Source of the DNA: Epiperipatus broadwayi
Taxonomy: Eukaryota > Onychophora > Udeonychophora > Euonychophora > Peripatidae
DNA length: 64,000 nucleotides
Direction: 5' to 3'
Assembly: GCA_028023455.1 (NCBI GenBank)
Contig: JAQFVV010006352.1
Span: 2,564,204-2,628,203 of the forward strand
Positions 14,149-30,724 of this stretch are shown here, piece by piece; the stretch's first letter is position 1, and the number at the start of each line of letters is the position of its first letter. Under the pieces are notes generated by a model. That model was not told where the DNA came from. It made no database searches and worked only from the letters and a program-made list of their open reading frames with translations. The position numbers were made by a program, and so were the translations under genes.

Positions 14149-14779
14149 GTATTTAGTTTACATTTAAAAATATGAAAATACAGATACTATTTAAAAATCA
14201 AACCATAAATTAAAAATAAAGTATGTACCATTTGTTTTATAAACAATGACTTTGTAGTTTATTTGGAAGGGTACTAATATTTTATTCTTATTTTTCTTTT
14301 AGTGACAGAGTCACTATACAGTTTATTAAATTATTCATAATTTAATGAATAATTTGTATTTTAGTTATTATTTAATTTTAAAGTCGCTTATACAAGTCAG
14401 TGTTAGTTGATATATTAGATATACATAAGTTTACTTATTTAATGTATATATTAGATTCAATAAAATTCCCTTTGTTTCTAGTATATATTTTGTTAGTTAG
14501 TCATATTAACCCTGAGAATAAATCATAATGATAGGTCTTATTATTGCTCTGTATGATTTTGGATTTATTTCATGTATAGCTAGTTGAAAGGTCATATAAA
14601 CAATTTATTTAAATATAAGTGGGATAATTTTATCTTTCTTCATATGTGTATTTTCTTTCTTCATTTAGATTGGATACTATATATGTTCTATTACATTTGT
14701 CATCCAATGTTTTGGGCATTCTTTTCTCAGTATATGTGTGATATGCCATATGACATTCTATTACTATATATATATATAT

Positions 14780-16497
<1,718 letters not shown>

Positions 16498-16802
16498 TAA
16501 TATGCAGTGATTTGTAATGGAGAATTCTGCTTTAATAGTGTTTTTATTTTGCATATGGAAAATGATTTGAAGAAAAGAAAATGTAATAAGACATATTTTA
16601 TAGATAGTACAGATAATGTATTGAATTAACAGTGTAATTGTGTTAGTATTCACAATTTATGGAAAGTAAGTATTTCATGTGGTAACATTACTGGTGTGAG
16701 AGTTTAATAAGATTTAAATATTAATGTGCTGTACACTGGTTATAGAAAAGGATATTAATCTTCAATTTTATATAGGCATTTAAAAATTTTTGTAGTTTTA
16801 TT

Positions 16803-16869
16803 CTAGTGGATATATATATATATATATATATATATCTATATATATATATCCACTAGTAAATAGTTAGTC

Positions 16870-16900
<31 letters not shown>

Positions 16901-16916
16901 GACTAACTATTTACTA
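16803..16916. repeat. Two consecutive (TA)n-centred palindromes
   Basis: CTAGTGGA (16803-16810) and TCCACTAG (16849-16856) flank one TA-rich tract. TAGTAAATAGTTAGTCA (16854-16870) and its exact complement (16900-16916, 17 bp) flank the next. The two palindromes share the TAG at 16854-16856. Confidence 0.85.
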
Positions 16917-16919
16917 TAA

Positions 16920-19200
16920 AGATAAGAAAATTGCTTGTTGATAAGATGAGATTGAAAAAATATTATGAGAGCAAGAAAAGGAAATAAGCAATGATGATAC
17001 ATGATATTGAATAGAGATGAATTTTAATTAGAATGGTTTAATAAACTTATAAAATAAATATCTTATTGTTCAAAATGTGTATCACTTATATCCAGGACAA
17101 TTAGAAGTTTGTATAAAATCTTAGAATTAAAGATAATAGTTGCAAGGAATACCCATAGGATAATGTGAACTAAAAATATAGTTTCTGAAGTTGTGAAAAT
17201 TTATTTTTATATTAAAAAGAAAGAAGTCTACAATAAAAATATATATTTTTAATAAAATTAGAAGAAAGTTGTATTGTAGGTGAAAATAAAATCGTCTAAT
17301 TAGGAAATAATTTTTTACATTGGAATTTCTGAAATTCATTATATTTCAAGGAAAGTTTTAGAGCAGAGAATAGGGATCCTAACTGTAAACTGTTTAAAAC
17401 GTTGGAAAAGTTTTGACCACCATGGAAATTAAATCTCCCAAAGGGAAAATTGGTAAACTCGTGTTATGTTTTAAGAGAAAAAAACTTTTATTGTTAGCAT
17501 TTGAATAGTTTTAAATTGTATATTTTAGATAAGTATGATAAAGACACAGGATATTTAAATGTATAGAAATTAATAATTTGTTTTATTTATTTATATGCGT
17601 ATTTAATTGTTTTAAATCTTATTTTGCTTAGCGTTATCAATAGATGATAATAAATGGTGATAAATAGTAATATCGGGTAATATAAGTATAAAAAGTAATA
17701 ACATGTATTAATTTAAAGAGAATAAAATATATGTATGCAAAAATATAATGTTAAAGTATATATTGTGTGATATTTTGATCTCATATTAATCTGATATAAT
17801 TAGAATATATTTATATTCGATCTTGACTTATAATTCCGTTTAATTTATTATTAGCATGTTATATTAAAGAGTATAGATTGAGGATGAAAGCAAAAAAAAT
17901 TGCATTGTTAAATAAAAAATATAGATGGTTATTGTCTAAGTTTATAGTAGATATGCTAAGTTTAGGAATTTCTCGTTTATCATGTAACAAAATGTGTTAT
18001 ATTAGTATTCATGATAGTATGGTAAAACTTAAAATTAAGTTATTTCAAGAGATAATAAGTTTTAACATTTTATAATATATTATATAATGTTTGAATTGTT
18101 AAACAGATTTGAATAATAAAGCTGTTATTAATAGTTGAGTGTTATATTAAAACACAATAGTTCAATAATTATTAATTAAAATTTTATTATCAAACAGAAA
18201 CCGAGATCAAAAATAAAGGTCGTAAAATATAGTAAAAAAAATCTTAATGTTGAGTGATATAAAAGTAAAATTATTTTTGATTTAAAAAAATACATATTTT
18301 TTAAAATCTTTTTATAAAGTTAGATTTGTCAAAAGTATTTAAATTATATTTGTAGAAAAGATGCTCTAAATTGTATTTATTATAAATAGTAGTCATAAAA
18401 CATTAATGGTTATCAATATAATGTCATAGTACAACAAGTATCCAAACTTTTATTGGGTAAGGAAAATAAAGTTAAGGTATAACAAGAAAACCTTATATTA
18501 TTTAAAGAAGGTATTTAATTTCTAGTTCTTGACGATTATAATTAAGGAAAGATAAAGATTTTCTAATGTATAAATAATTTTATTGTGTTATATATTTTTT
18601 TATTATTTTGTTGTTGGTTAAATTATTTATTAGTTCAAATATACTTATTTAGAAAAGTTGTAAATAATGTTAATAAATTTAATATTTATGAGTTGAATTA
18701 AATACTTGAGTTGTATTTTTTTATTCTGAATCATCATCACTATACCATCTCATTAGAGTGATAATTGTACAATACAAATTAATTAAATTATGAAAATTCA
18801 ATCTTGAATAAGAATTAAATTAAGAGTAAGATGAGGTATAGTAATTATTTAAGAGTAACATATTTTAAAAGATATATTAATATATAACAAACTTCTGTGA
18901 TCACATAATTCATCAATGAAGTATGTTTTGTAAATGTAGTAAAATGTGATTATTTTGGGGGAAGCAAATTATTAATTATTTTATTGTTAAGATTATATAT
19001 TATTTTAATTAAAGTAAAATTGATTATTTATTCTTAAAGTATTATAGTTCATAAAACATAGAAATGATAGATAGTTTTATTTATAATTATAATAATTAAA
19101 AGTTTTCTTAATTATTATATTACTTATAGATTTAAGTAAAATCCCTCTTTATATCTAATAGGTTAACTAAGTTGTTAATTAAGAAGCAGTGATAATCCTA
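16920..19200. other. Non-coding AT-rich DNA, no gene recognised
   Basis: Short lysine- and isoleucine-rich open frames occur (for example 17878-18075) but show no domain, splice context or similarity. Nothing else was seen. Confidence 0.4.
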
Positions 19201-19206
19201 AGATTT

Positions 19207-19390
<184 letters not shown>

Positions 19391-20019
19391 ATAACACTAT
19401 TAGAATAGTAATGGTTGGAAATAAATATTCAGTAAATTCATACATTAAGGTAAATAGTTATAGATGTTTTATTGTATTCTATTTATTATTGGTCTTAGTC
19501 ATAGGAGTATCTAGATGCTTAATAAGGAGGAATAACTTGATGTTCTTATGCCATTGAACAGATATTTCAGTATTTGTTTAATGTTAAAACATTTGTGATC
19601 TTGTCTGAATAGGATATTTGGTCTCATAATTGCTACTTTGAATTAAAAGTAATTTGAAATAATAAGAATATAAAATTGTACTTAAAGAAAATAAAACTAA
19701 AGCATAATTTATGTCCTTGTTAAGTTTCTATAGTTTATCATCCTTTTGTCAGGGTACAGTACATAAATAAAAACTGGTAAACAACTTATATGAACAAACT
19801 TTATTTAAAAATATACAAATATATTTTAAGTTACTTTTATCAAAACCAAGTTGAATTTTGTGATTATTTTATTAATGATCTGATTAAAATATTTGTAATT
19901 GTTAATATCTAATTCATGATTATGTATCTTTATTTCTTCTTATAAGAAAATCGATTATATATTATCTAAATCAGTTTCGCATATATCATTAAAGTTACTT
20001 TTATTTTTATCTTCTTATT

Positions 20020-20450
20020 CTTTAGGTTGTGTTTAATGCAGCCAATTACATCCAAATATTGAAAGACGTTATAAAAAGGATCAATGAATGTGAGTTGTCA
20101 TTAGGCTTTGAATTAGTAGATGATAAAAACATATTTGATTCTATAAGTTTTTCAACAGTTATTAAATATATGGTTCGTCAAGGTGTACAAGCAGGATATT
20201 GTCATATTCTTAAAGTCATTTTTGAAAATGCAACAGCAGTGATTATTTCTCATGGTGATACTAAGAAGATTAAAAGGAGGATGTTATATCATAATGTATT
20301 TCTAAAAAAATGTAAATAGTTTTTAAGAAGTATTTTATATATTAATATAGGTAGCTAGGAATAAAAGAATCTAGATTTTGCAGTAGATGTTATTGTTTTT
20401 AGAAATAATGCTCTAGGACATCAAAATATATTTCAAGAGTTATCAGTGAA
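20020..20450 (+). pseudogene. RTE-type LINE reverse transcriptase fragment, old copy
   Basis: The open stretch 20029-20319 aligns residue by residue with part of the RT of the element at 36.3-39.2 kb: DVIKRINECELSLGFELVD here against EVIERTNEYELSLCFGFVD there, then GYCHILK in both. The catalytic F/YxDYEKAFDS region is degraded to DDKNIFDS. Past the stop, DNA similarity continues (GATTTTGCAGTAGATGTTATTG against the FADD-box DNA of the 36-kb copy) to about 20450. Both ends are lost. The divergence shows a much older insertion than the copies at 31.3 and 36.3 kb. Confidence 0.8.
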
Positions 20451-21034
20451 CCTCATAATTATCTAACTATTTTAGCTAAAGATATGTTAATTAAAGCAGA
20501 ATGTAAACACACTTAAACTTTCCTCATCTGAATTTATTAATACAGGTATTATTTTTCTCTTTGAAAGATTATTAAAATGAACTTGTTTAAAAGTTTCTCA
20601 TCACTTTTTAAATATTTTTGTAATATATTTGAACTAATAGTAGGATACTTTCCAAATCACATAAGTTTGGCCACCATAATTGTCTCTGTTTTGCCTAGGA
20701 CTTTCTTAATGTTAACTAATTTAAACACTATATATGTATATGTTACCTTATAAAAATATACTAATATATAATAGTTTCACATATTAATAACAACAGACAG
20801 TAATATAGAATTTAAACAGAACTTTGATTTTGTTTAATCAATTGAACTTAAAAGGCCAAAAATCAGATGTCATCTTATATATAACATCCATATTTTCTGT
20901 AGTCTGATTAGTAAATGAATATTTGTATAATGCCAGATGTCAAATTTAGAATCTCTATGTTTATGCAAAGGAAATAATTCCACCATTAAATAAAATATGC
21001 TGGGAAAAAACACTACACATGCTTTTAACTACAG

Positions 21035-21081
<47 letters not shown>

Positions 21082-21105
21082 TATTCTTATATATATATAT
21101 ATATT
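21035..21105. repeat. (TA)n microsatellite
   Basis: Interrupted TA tract of about 70 bp. Immediately downstream at 21119-21131 is GAGTTCGATCCT, which resembles a box B, but no box A could be found. Confidence 0.85.
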
Positions 21106-23695
21106 GAAGCAGTCGGATCTGAGTTCGATCCTAGCTTCATGTTATTTACCCTAATACTAACCTTAAATTTCCGATGCAATGGGGCTTTATACGTTCAATC
21201 CACGCTAATTTCCATAATGAATAACTTAATTCAAATGCGTAGCAAAATTAATTAGTTTAGTTTAAAATTGATCAATTCTCTAAATAAATTCATGATAAAA
21301 TATTCATGAATTTATATATATTAAATTGCGTGGATTGTGCGTATATATATTTGTAAATATTAAATATATATAATTGTTCAAAAGTTTCATTGCATCGGGA
21401 ATACTTGTTTTTTTTCACCTTTAAATAATTTGTAAAGTTTCGGTGATTAAAAGCTACATTCCTTCGATAAGCTTTAAAATTCTTAAAAACAATAGTAAAG
21501 CTTTATGAATTAGAAAAGGATAAGGATTCATTTTTCTAATTAAATCATTTTCAGATTTTAAAAATTCATTTTCAATTAGAGAAGGAATTCAAGCTAATTA
21601 GTTTGAAAGCCTTATCGAGGGAATGTATTTGAAAACAACTAATTATAAAAAAAACACATTGATAATAAAAGGAGCGCTAGCCAGAGGCATCAGTGAACAG
21701 TATATATAGCCCTGAAAAGTCAGGAAAAAAGGCTAGTTTTTGTTGTCCAGTAGTGCAGTGAACTCTGTGTGTATAAATTGTATTTCATCATGATAGAGGG
21801 CTAAAACATCAGGAATCTGGCTACGGTTCCTAAAGTCCCGAGAAATCTTCAATGGGGCTGCTGAATCTTTTCCGGACCGATCATGCTGCTAAAATTATGA
21901 AAAGCTATTAAAATGCTGTTCCAGTAATCAATCAATGGTGCCTATGTTTTAACAACCTGGAGGTGTAAATTAAGGACTCAGCACAGAAGGGTAATATATT
22001 TCTAAATGAACGTTAAACTTTCTGGCCAGTTCGAACTTTATTCTACTCTCCTCCTATTTAAGAGCTCTTTATTCTTCAATGTAAAATATTTATAAAATGC
22101 TACTGTAAATCTATAGCGTAATTCTTTCAATCTCTAGTCTTTAAACTTTTTCTTTTCTTACCTGGCGGTTCATTTAATATATATATATATTTGTGTGCTT
22201 TAATGTCGTATTTAAAATTATATGCCAATAATCTCTCGACTCGATGAGCTCTTTTGATCTATTTGCCTCACGCAAATAATATATTAATTTTAAATAGTAA
22301 TTCTCGCCCATTAGAACTAAATTTATAAGTTCTATCAATCATCGAGTCGAAAGAAATATTACATATTTACTATTTTATAATTGGCTAATAATAAATTATT
22401 AGCTCCGTTTTTCACCTATGTCCCCAGCTCTTAAGTTGCAAGTGTTTTTTATACTCACATAAGGTTAAAATATTGATTTCTTGTTCCACTAATATATATT
22501 TATTTAAATATAATCTTTGAATATTTTTATTGCAAAACGGGTCGATAAAGGGTTAACTATATTTTAATTCCACTTTGTTATTTTCTTTAGCTTCAGGAAG
22601 AGCACGTTGTTAGGGCATAATTAATATAGTTTCCAAATACTTTCAAATAAGTTTTCTTAAAAGCCCACTTGACTTTAATTAATTGGTCAAGTCATCACGT
22701 AGAGCATTCTACTGGGTTTTATTTTTCAACGATGAACATCAAGTCATCATCATCGAACGTTGCTGATGCAGGGCAATCTTCCGCTCCGTTAGGCTGGTCG
22801 GTGATCATATTCTCTTATTTAAATTTCTCAAGGAAGAAAGTACCTCCTTTCATATTCATTAGTCAAAGGGCGTAAGACTTGTTAGATGCAAGCTGCCATA
22901 GGACTTCAATCATCGACTAGCGATCATATTTCAATTTTACTCTCTACCTCGTAAGCCGCCAGTACCGTTGCATCTCTGTTGCGGTAAAACCCGCTCCATG
23001 CTCGTAATTCGTGATGAAGTGATTTAAATTAAAGTTGAACAAATTCTCAAATATATTATTAATTAAATCTGTTTTCATATCAAGATTAAAGTTATGCCCT
23101 AAAATACGTATCTTGCTCTTCATGAATAGATTTTCGAATGTGAAAATAAATATCACATTCCATCGTAATCAAATTAGAGCAGTCATTTCCTTCATTAATG
23201 AATACCTTTATCAGCCTTTATATTTCTTGTTGGGGGCATAGGCAGAGACTTTCAATTTAAGTAATACTTGTTGGCATATGATAAGGACCGCCACTCTTAT
23301 TATATTTGTAAATTCTCTTAAAGACTAGAGGTAATTAATGCATTCTATGTTTTATGGAAATGAAACAAATTATTCTTATTAAATATTTTCTAACATACTT
23401 GGTTTCTCAGTTCATCATTCTTTTATAATTATTTAAATGTTAATACTCGCTGTCTGTGTTGGCAACCCGAACATACATATGATTCGATTTAAAAGTAGTC
23501 AAAGTTAATTGATATTTGTGTCAGTAAAAGGGTCTCTAGTCCTCACCAACCGTTGACCTAGTTCTTGGCGCATGGCACTGTGCTGTCGATTTCTGCTATC
23601 TGAGCTGTTGAGTTGGGTTTGAATTCAGTTTTGGTTCAGCTGAGTTTGAATCCGATTTGACTTGCAGTGGTGGTGGGTTTCGACCGGTATAATAT
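21106..23695. other. Less AT-rich region without an identified gene
   Basis: Base composition is more balanced than in the surroundings, most clearly at 21660-21900, 22650-23000 and 23520-23690. It holds a TATA-like GTATATATAG at about 21700 and a short inverted repeat around CTCGACTCGATGA/TCATCGAGTCGA (22236-22248, 22339-22350). Open frames at 22669-22875 and 23035-23241 match no family I know. It may contain the remains of an unnamed repeat or regulatory DNA. Confidence 0.3.
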
Positions 23696-23699
23696 ATAT

Positions 23700-25740
23700 A
23701 TATATATTACAGTAAAGATTCATATCCAGCTTCAGAATCAGCCACAAATACTGATTTGTAATTCAATGTCAAGGCCCTTCATGATTTCATGTTCAGCTAA
23801 TCCCCTAATATAGTTCACACGAATAACATAGTTAGCATTGTTTAGTGAACTTTTATAAATAAGTATGTTTAATAAAAAAATATATATGAAATCTTGAAAA
23901 AAAATGGTAAAGCAACCAATTATAAAATATTTTCAAATATTATATTTAGTAAAAAATATTACACAAACAATGGTAGTTTTGTATTTATAAACAATAACTA
24001 TTAATAAAGCTAAAAAAACTTCAAGATTGTTATGACCAACTAATGAAAAAAATATTTTTTTTTTATTCAGAGGCTGCTGCTGAGCATAACAAGTATATTT
24101 AAAAATATAAATTTTAATTTAGCTTTATTAAAATTCGAAAATTTATATAATATTTAAATGTTTTGTTTAATTTACATTAGATATTTAAAAAAAATTTGCT
24201 AAAGCAATCAATTATCAAAATGACAGGATGAAAGCCTATATTTTTGTATTCCATTGTAATTTGGGGTCTCTGCTGTTAAAATGCTCAGAAAAAATCCATG
24301 TGTTATTAACTACAGATTTGCAGTATTTAAATCTTGAAGATAATGTGATTAAATACATAAATTCATATTTGAAATGTGATATATAGTGAAGAAAAAATGT
24401 TTTAGTATCTTATTTATATTTAGTTTTTTTAAGCTTATAATTAGTCAAAATGTGAGCCTTTTGGGGCAGTTATATTTCTCACATTTAATATATAATATTA
24501 AAATCTTTTGTTTAATTCACATTAAGTCTTAAAACACTTTGATTAGCTATAATTGAAGTCAAAATGATGGCTTTGTGGCTGGCTATATTTCTCATGTTTA
24601 TTGCATAATATTAAAATCTTTTGTTTTATTTACATTCAATCGCAAAAAAACAAACATTAAAGCAATCAATTAAAAAACACCAGCCTGTGCATAGCTCAGA
24701 TGCAATCTGGTAAATAATATAATTATTATTGTGATTACTAAATAGCTAGAATTGAATTAAAATTATATTATTTTAATTTATTTAAATATTTTTGCAGTTT
24801 TTTTAAATGTAATTGACTACATAAACTGAATTAATACCAGTAATTCCACTTATTTAAAAATATTAAATGTTCAAGAGCATTTAAATATTCTTTAAGATTG
24901 TTGATTTCCTTTTTTCAATAGTTTTAATTTATTTATATTATTTTAAGTTAATATATTTATTTATTTCTTAAATATATTATTAAATATAAGCTTGAGATAC
25001 TGATTACATTTTATAATACAGGATTTAGGCATAAGAAATGTCTATCATTTTTAAAAAAATATATAATCTGTACTTTCTTTGAATAAACTTTTTATTTTGG
25101 TTATGCCATTTTTTAATTATCCACCATTTCTTTAAATGAGAATAATCACTTGTAGTAATATGTAAAATAATAAATTACCTGCTAAAATAAAATAAATATT
25201 TAAATAACATTACTGCTAGAGAGTTTATAAAAAATTTGAGTGCTGAAATCTTAGATTCCAGAAACTGACATTTCACCAATGTATTAAATCTAACAGGACA
25301 CCCACTAATGAGCTAAAAATAAGTAATAATAAGATAAAACTTAAATGGATGCACTTTTGATCAGGATTAATCACCATCATTTTAATTTATGCAAACAATT
25401 GAAAGTTCCATATTATAATTATTACAATTTAAAACTATTATATATATATATTTACATTTAAGTTTTAAAATTTGCAAGGTACTTTATTTTGATATAAGAT
25501 ATGATGACTATTCTTCATGTCTGGCATGGATTCAAATAATCTAATTTATATGATAAATTAATTAAGCCCCAAATACATGTATAATAGAAAAAAAAGATCT
25601 CTCAATTGGGTCAAAAAATTTTGCTTGAACTAACTCTATATTGAAAATACATTGTTTCCTATTATTTATTTTTTTTGGTGTTAAACATTAAGTTAAATAT
25701 TATTTTATAATGAAGAAAAAATAATAATAAAGGCTGACAA
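23700..25740. repeat. AT-rich DNA with degenerate dispersed repeats
   Basis: A motif like TTTTGTTTAATTTACATTA followed within 50 bp by AAAGCAATCAATTA recurs at about 24165-24215 and 24612-24670, with weaker versions near 23905 and 24505. The copies are irregularly spaced and have no coding potential. Confidence 0.4.
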
Positions 25741-25769
25741 AAATTTTAAACAAGTTCTTGCACATAATA

Positions 25770-26770
25770 ATTAATCAAATGAGTTCAGTAGAAAATCAAC
25801 ATATAGCGTTTTTGGAAAAAATACCGTTAGTAACGTTAAAGACTCAGAAAGTCCAAAGAAGGCTCCAATTAATCACAAAAAATCAATTAATAACTTAAAA
25901 TCTGTCAAACAAAAAATTTCTAAGACAAATAATTCTTCAATAAGCAGTTTTTCTATATAATCATGACTCTTCCATGGATTTCCAAGAAACTGTAAATGAG
26001 CAAGGAGTGGCTGAATTTCCTAACTTATTGCAACCTATGGGGATAAGCAACAAAAATATTAGAAATTCTGCTTTTCAAGGGAAAAGTGTCAAGCAACCTT
26101 TTTCTGTTAATACACCTGACTATAAAACTGAAAGAATTAAATCCTATGAAAAAGCAAGATCTGAATGATGAAAGCAAAAAATTGGAACATCCTATGTGAG
26201 TGTTCTAAAATTTCTAGACAAAAATATTCACTCACAATTAAGTAACACCAAAGTGGGAAATACTGAATATATGTTATTTAACAATGATGATATTATGGAG
26301 CATGAAGATATTCTGATGACAAAAGATAATTTGTTTGATGGCAACTGAGATGAGGACCAAATCAACAATATTTCCTATAAATTCAATTGCCATATACCTC
26401 AACAATTGCTAAGTTCTTTCACAAATTATTATAACCATTTTTATAAATAAATTATACAATGATATTACAGCAAAAGGACTTTGGCATCATATACACAAAG
26501 TATTAAATCATCTAAATAACTGATACATAGATCTAGAATGTAAAAGCATATGGCAAAAGAACATAATACAAAAAGCTCTAAAATGTGATAACAAAGTAAT
26601 TGTAGTTATAGACATAGACAGGCCTGTAATATGCGAGAGTAGGATTCAAAATTGTTATATAAATTAGGAACAGATTACAAAATCATAATTGGCCTTCATG
26701 TTAGCACCACAATTCTTATTAGTATTATATTTCTCTTTTTTAAATTTAAAACATATAAATGTCTGCAAGA
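25770..26770 (+). pseudogene. Broken protein-coding relic of unknown origin
   Basis: A long plus-strand trail of protein-like sequence is interrupted by stops and shifts. The best open part is 25974-26168, starting MDFQETVNEQGVAEFPNLLQ. Upstream is a lysine/serine-rich stretch; downstream, after two adjacent stops at 26166-26171, come pieces such as SYVSVLKFLDKNIHSQLS and an acidic segment ending FNCHIPQQLL, then a hydrophobic segment near 26700. The complexity and codon composition are unlike the random AT-rich frames nearby. I do not recognise the family. It could be a processed retrocopy or a transposon gene. Confidence 0.4.
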
Positions 26771-27900
26771 TGCAATGTTGTGATCTAAAGTCCTAAGTTC
26801 AATTAATTTTCTTTCTAGTACATTGCTCATTGACTTTAGATTGTTTTCACTTACAATTACTGCTTCAACATGTTATTCCATCAAATAAAATGTATAAAAT
26901 TTGAGTTTCCTATCTCTCACAGATGTAACAAACTAATGATGAACTTGAAACCATATTTAACTGACATATATATGTAAATAATATTGAGAACGACTGAGGA
27001 TTTGCTTCCAACATATAATAAGAGTGAACTATTGAAAATTTATATGCTTATATAATAGCACTAACATAATTATTAACATATCATTAAATCTAACCAAAAC
27101 TAATGTACAATGATTATACCAATTTCTAAGTGCAGAATGAGCACATAATTTCCTATGCATGTAACATGAGGCTAACTATGTAATGATGAGTCAATATAAA
27201 GTCTCAATCTTTTCTTTATGTTTATTATTAAATGTGATATAAAATTAATTATCTATGATCATTGCAATTTCTTTTGTTGAGTTTATTCAGTTAATTTTGA
27301 TAAATAATTTCTCAAGTTGTTTATGTCATGATGAAGCTAATAATGAAATCTTGCTAATTATGAATATATAATTCTCTGCCACATGTATGAACACACCTAT
27401 CATAATTTCAATAGAGTCTCTATGTTTCTCAGCTGTCTAATGTTGGCTGGAGATAATCAAAATGATCAGTGGCCATTGGAGTTGCTGCTTATAAGTTGTT
27501 GGGTCTGGAAACTAAGCATATAGGGAAAAGTAGTGAATGCTCCCAGACCTGTTCATCTCAAGCATGATCTGACTTGAGATACTTGTGTTTAGATTCTTGA
27601 TCTTGTTGTATGATCACACAAACTGACCAATACACTATATTTAAATCATTAATTGCTAAAAGTTTGTTTTTAAACATCTTCTTGTTATTAATTAATGTTA
27701 TAAATGTTTGATAAAAAATTAACATTTTAAAATTGCTTTATTAAAAAATCCATTTAATAAAAATCATTATAGCTGCTGAAAATTACAAAGTTTAGTTTTT
27801 TTAAAACTATTAACAGTTTTTTTTAAATATTATTTTACATAAAGTTTTACAAAGAATTTCTTTAGACAACAAATTAATCTAGTATAAACTGATTTACATT
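26770..27900. other. Non-coding DNA, no gene recognised
   Basis: No coding stretch is visible. A less AT-rich block at 27420-27600 may be an old repeat. Confidence 0.35.
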
Positions 27901-27901
27901 T

Positions 27902-28420
27902 TTAATAATAACTTCCTGAGTGTTTTGGTAAATATCTTGTACTAAGAACCATAATGCTGTGATCCAGTTTATGTGGATAGGTAGATTTCTTTGGGTGCAA
28001 GAAGCTTATCTTTTTTCGAATAGAATTAAATGTATTTTTAATAAAAAGTTGTAAATACAATGGAGAATTGATTATAACTATATGACATCTAAGTAACCAT
28101 ATTACATGATTAATAAATATGCATCTTCTGATATTGCAGAAATTACCCATTTAAATACTATGAACCATATCAAAGAGTTCTGGATTGTCATTATTGAAAT
28201 AATTTTGAATTATATATTTTGCTTCTCTTAGTCCCAGCAAGAAACAAGAATATGATCAAATGTTTCACTATCTTTTTTACACAAAATACATAAAGAATCA
28301 ATCCTTTTAAATCCTCTAATTGTTGGTAGGAAGTGAAGATAGATTTATTTTAATGATAAAATCAATATATTTAGGCATTAAATACAATTTTCTCATTTTA
28401 TTAAAAAGATTGTTATTAGT
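27902..28420 (-). pseudogene. Non-LTR retrotransposon 3' fragment with C-terminal zinc motif
   Basis: Read on the minus strand, this contains TIRGFKRIDSLCILC followed by KKDSETFDHILVSC, a C-x2-C-x8-H-x4-C motif typical of the C-terminus of L1/Tx1- and CR1-type LINE proteins, where it helps bind RNA or the target. It then runs into VIWLLRCHIVIINSPLYLQL and an open end at 27902-28150. There are several stops and at least one frameshift. No RT core remains. The family assignment (L1/Tx1-like rather than CR1) rests on the flanking residues only. Confidence 0.6.
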
Positions 28421-28873
28421 CACTTCAAGAGAACTAGGTGGGCATATCAACTGAGAATTTATCATTTGAAATGTGTCCCAATATGTGTGTTTATTATTAA
28501 AAAAATTTCATTTAAATCCATTTGTTTATTAAGAAATAAATATTAAATTATTTAAATGTTAATTTTAATATTTTTAATTCAATGAAAAAACATTGTTGTT
28601 AATCCTATGTAATATATTTGAAAAACCTTTGTTTCTTCAAAATTAAAATTGTTTATTTATTTTAATATTTCTAAACAACTAAATAAATGCATGAGTTATT
28701 TTTATATTGTAATAATAGTATTTTTTATACAAAAATAAATGAAAAGCATATTTTTTCTTCTCTATCTTTTTCTATATTTGGGAACGTTTTATAAATAAAT
28801 ATATTCTTATAAAGCAATTTATACATAATTTTAGTAAAATAATTAATATTTATATATGAAAATACTTTCCAGG

Positions 28874-28879
28874 TTTATT
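28874..28879 (-). terminator. AATAAA polyadenylation signal for the guanylate cyclase gene
   Basis: AATAAA on the minus strand, 74 nt beyond the stop codon of the last cyclase exon. It is the nearest canonical signal in the right orientation; in AT-rich DNA it could be chance. Confidence 0.4.
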
Positions 28880-28952
28880 TCTTATAAGTTAAAAACTTTT
28901 TTTTAAAAAAATGCAATAGTTTAATATATATATATATTATTATACAATTTCT

Positions 28953-29017
28953 TTAAAATTCTTCTTCTTGGTTTTCTTTTTCTTTTATTAACCAATATGT
29001 CCTCATTTCTCCTTTTC

Positions 29018-29018
<1 letters not shown>
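28953..29018 (-). CDS. Receptor guanylate cyclase, last coding exon
   Basis: Twenty-one codons plus TAA, entered through a strong acceptor (TTATTATTATTTTTTTCAG, AG at 29020-29019). It begins GKGEMRTYWLIKEK, the near-invariant end of the class III cyclase catalytic domain (family form: MKGKGKMRTYWLLG), then an acidic tail ENQEEEF. Phase 0 entry matches the phase 0 exit of the exon at 30076-30164, and the join reads ERGIQIIK-GKGEMRTYWL, exactly the expected continuity. The enzyme makes cGMP from GTP as a dimer beneath a single-span receptor. The tail is short compared with natriuretic-peptide receptors but normal for invertebrate forms. No defect is visible in this exon. Confidence 0.85.
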
Positions 29019-30075
<1,057 letters not shown>

Positions 30076-30076
<1 letters not shown>

Positions 30077-30164
30077 TTAATTATTTGTATTCCCCTTTCT
30101 TCAGTAACAAAATTATAAAAATCCAAAGCACATTTACAGGGTTCACTCAGATGAATTTTTAAAG
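30076..30164 (-). CDS. Receptor guanylate cyclase, penultimate coding exon
   Basis: An 89-nt exon between acceptor TTTTTTTATCTAG (AG at 30166-30165) and donor AAG|GTACTC (GT at 30075-30074). It encodes, after a split codon (phase 2 completion; Ala if the previous exon ends in G), LKIHLSEPCKCALDFYNFV followed by TEERGIQIIK. In receptor-type cyclases this segment reads (A)LKIHLSxxTKxxLxxxGxFxxxxRGxxxxKGKG, near the C-terminus of the catalytic domain. ALKIHLS and the RG-x-I spacing favour the membrane-receptor class over soluble beta subunits. It joins in frame to the exon at 28953-29018. The exon carrying the preceding NTASRMES-type motif was not found in the window, so the upstream intron may be very long. 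Confidence 0.8.
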
Positions 30165-30724
30165 CTAGATAAAAAAATACCCTTTTAGACATTCAGCCAA
30201 AGTAAAAGTAAAACAAATATTAATAAAACGTTTGAACATAATAACTAAAATATGCATATCTGTTATTAAGATATTTTATGAACATTAGTCTATAATGATA
30301 AAGGTCACTTTTAATAAGATCAGAAAAGCATCCCTGTTACAGATAGATTATCTTAAAAATAAGCTGTCTATGCTTCATAAGCCACAGATTTATAGAAAAA
30401 ATGTCAAACATAAACATTTGATGCCATTAAACTCAAATGTAATAAAATTGTAAGTAATAATAACCCACAAAACTTAAAATTTTTATGATAAACATTTTAT
30501 TTATTAATCTAAACAATCACTTTCCCAACAGAATTAAAACTTCACTTTTTCACACACACACACTTATATACATATATAATAAACTATTAAAAGGTTGCAT
30601 AACATTAAATGCAACCTTGTTATTTACACCTAATGGTATTTTGTCCTCTTTCCATTGCATTTATTAACAGCAAAAAAAAAAAAGAAATTTAAAAAGATAC
30701 TAAAAGTTATATTAATGATTTATT

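Noticed and set aside
21695-21760. Promoter with TATA box (GTATATATAG) and start site
   Set aside because: TA-rich words are everywhere in this window, and no transcript, exon or conserved downstream gene supports it.
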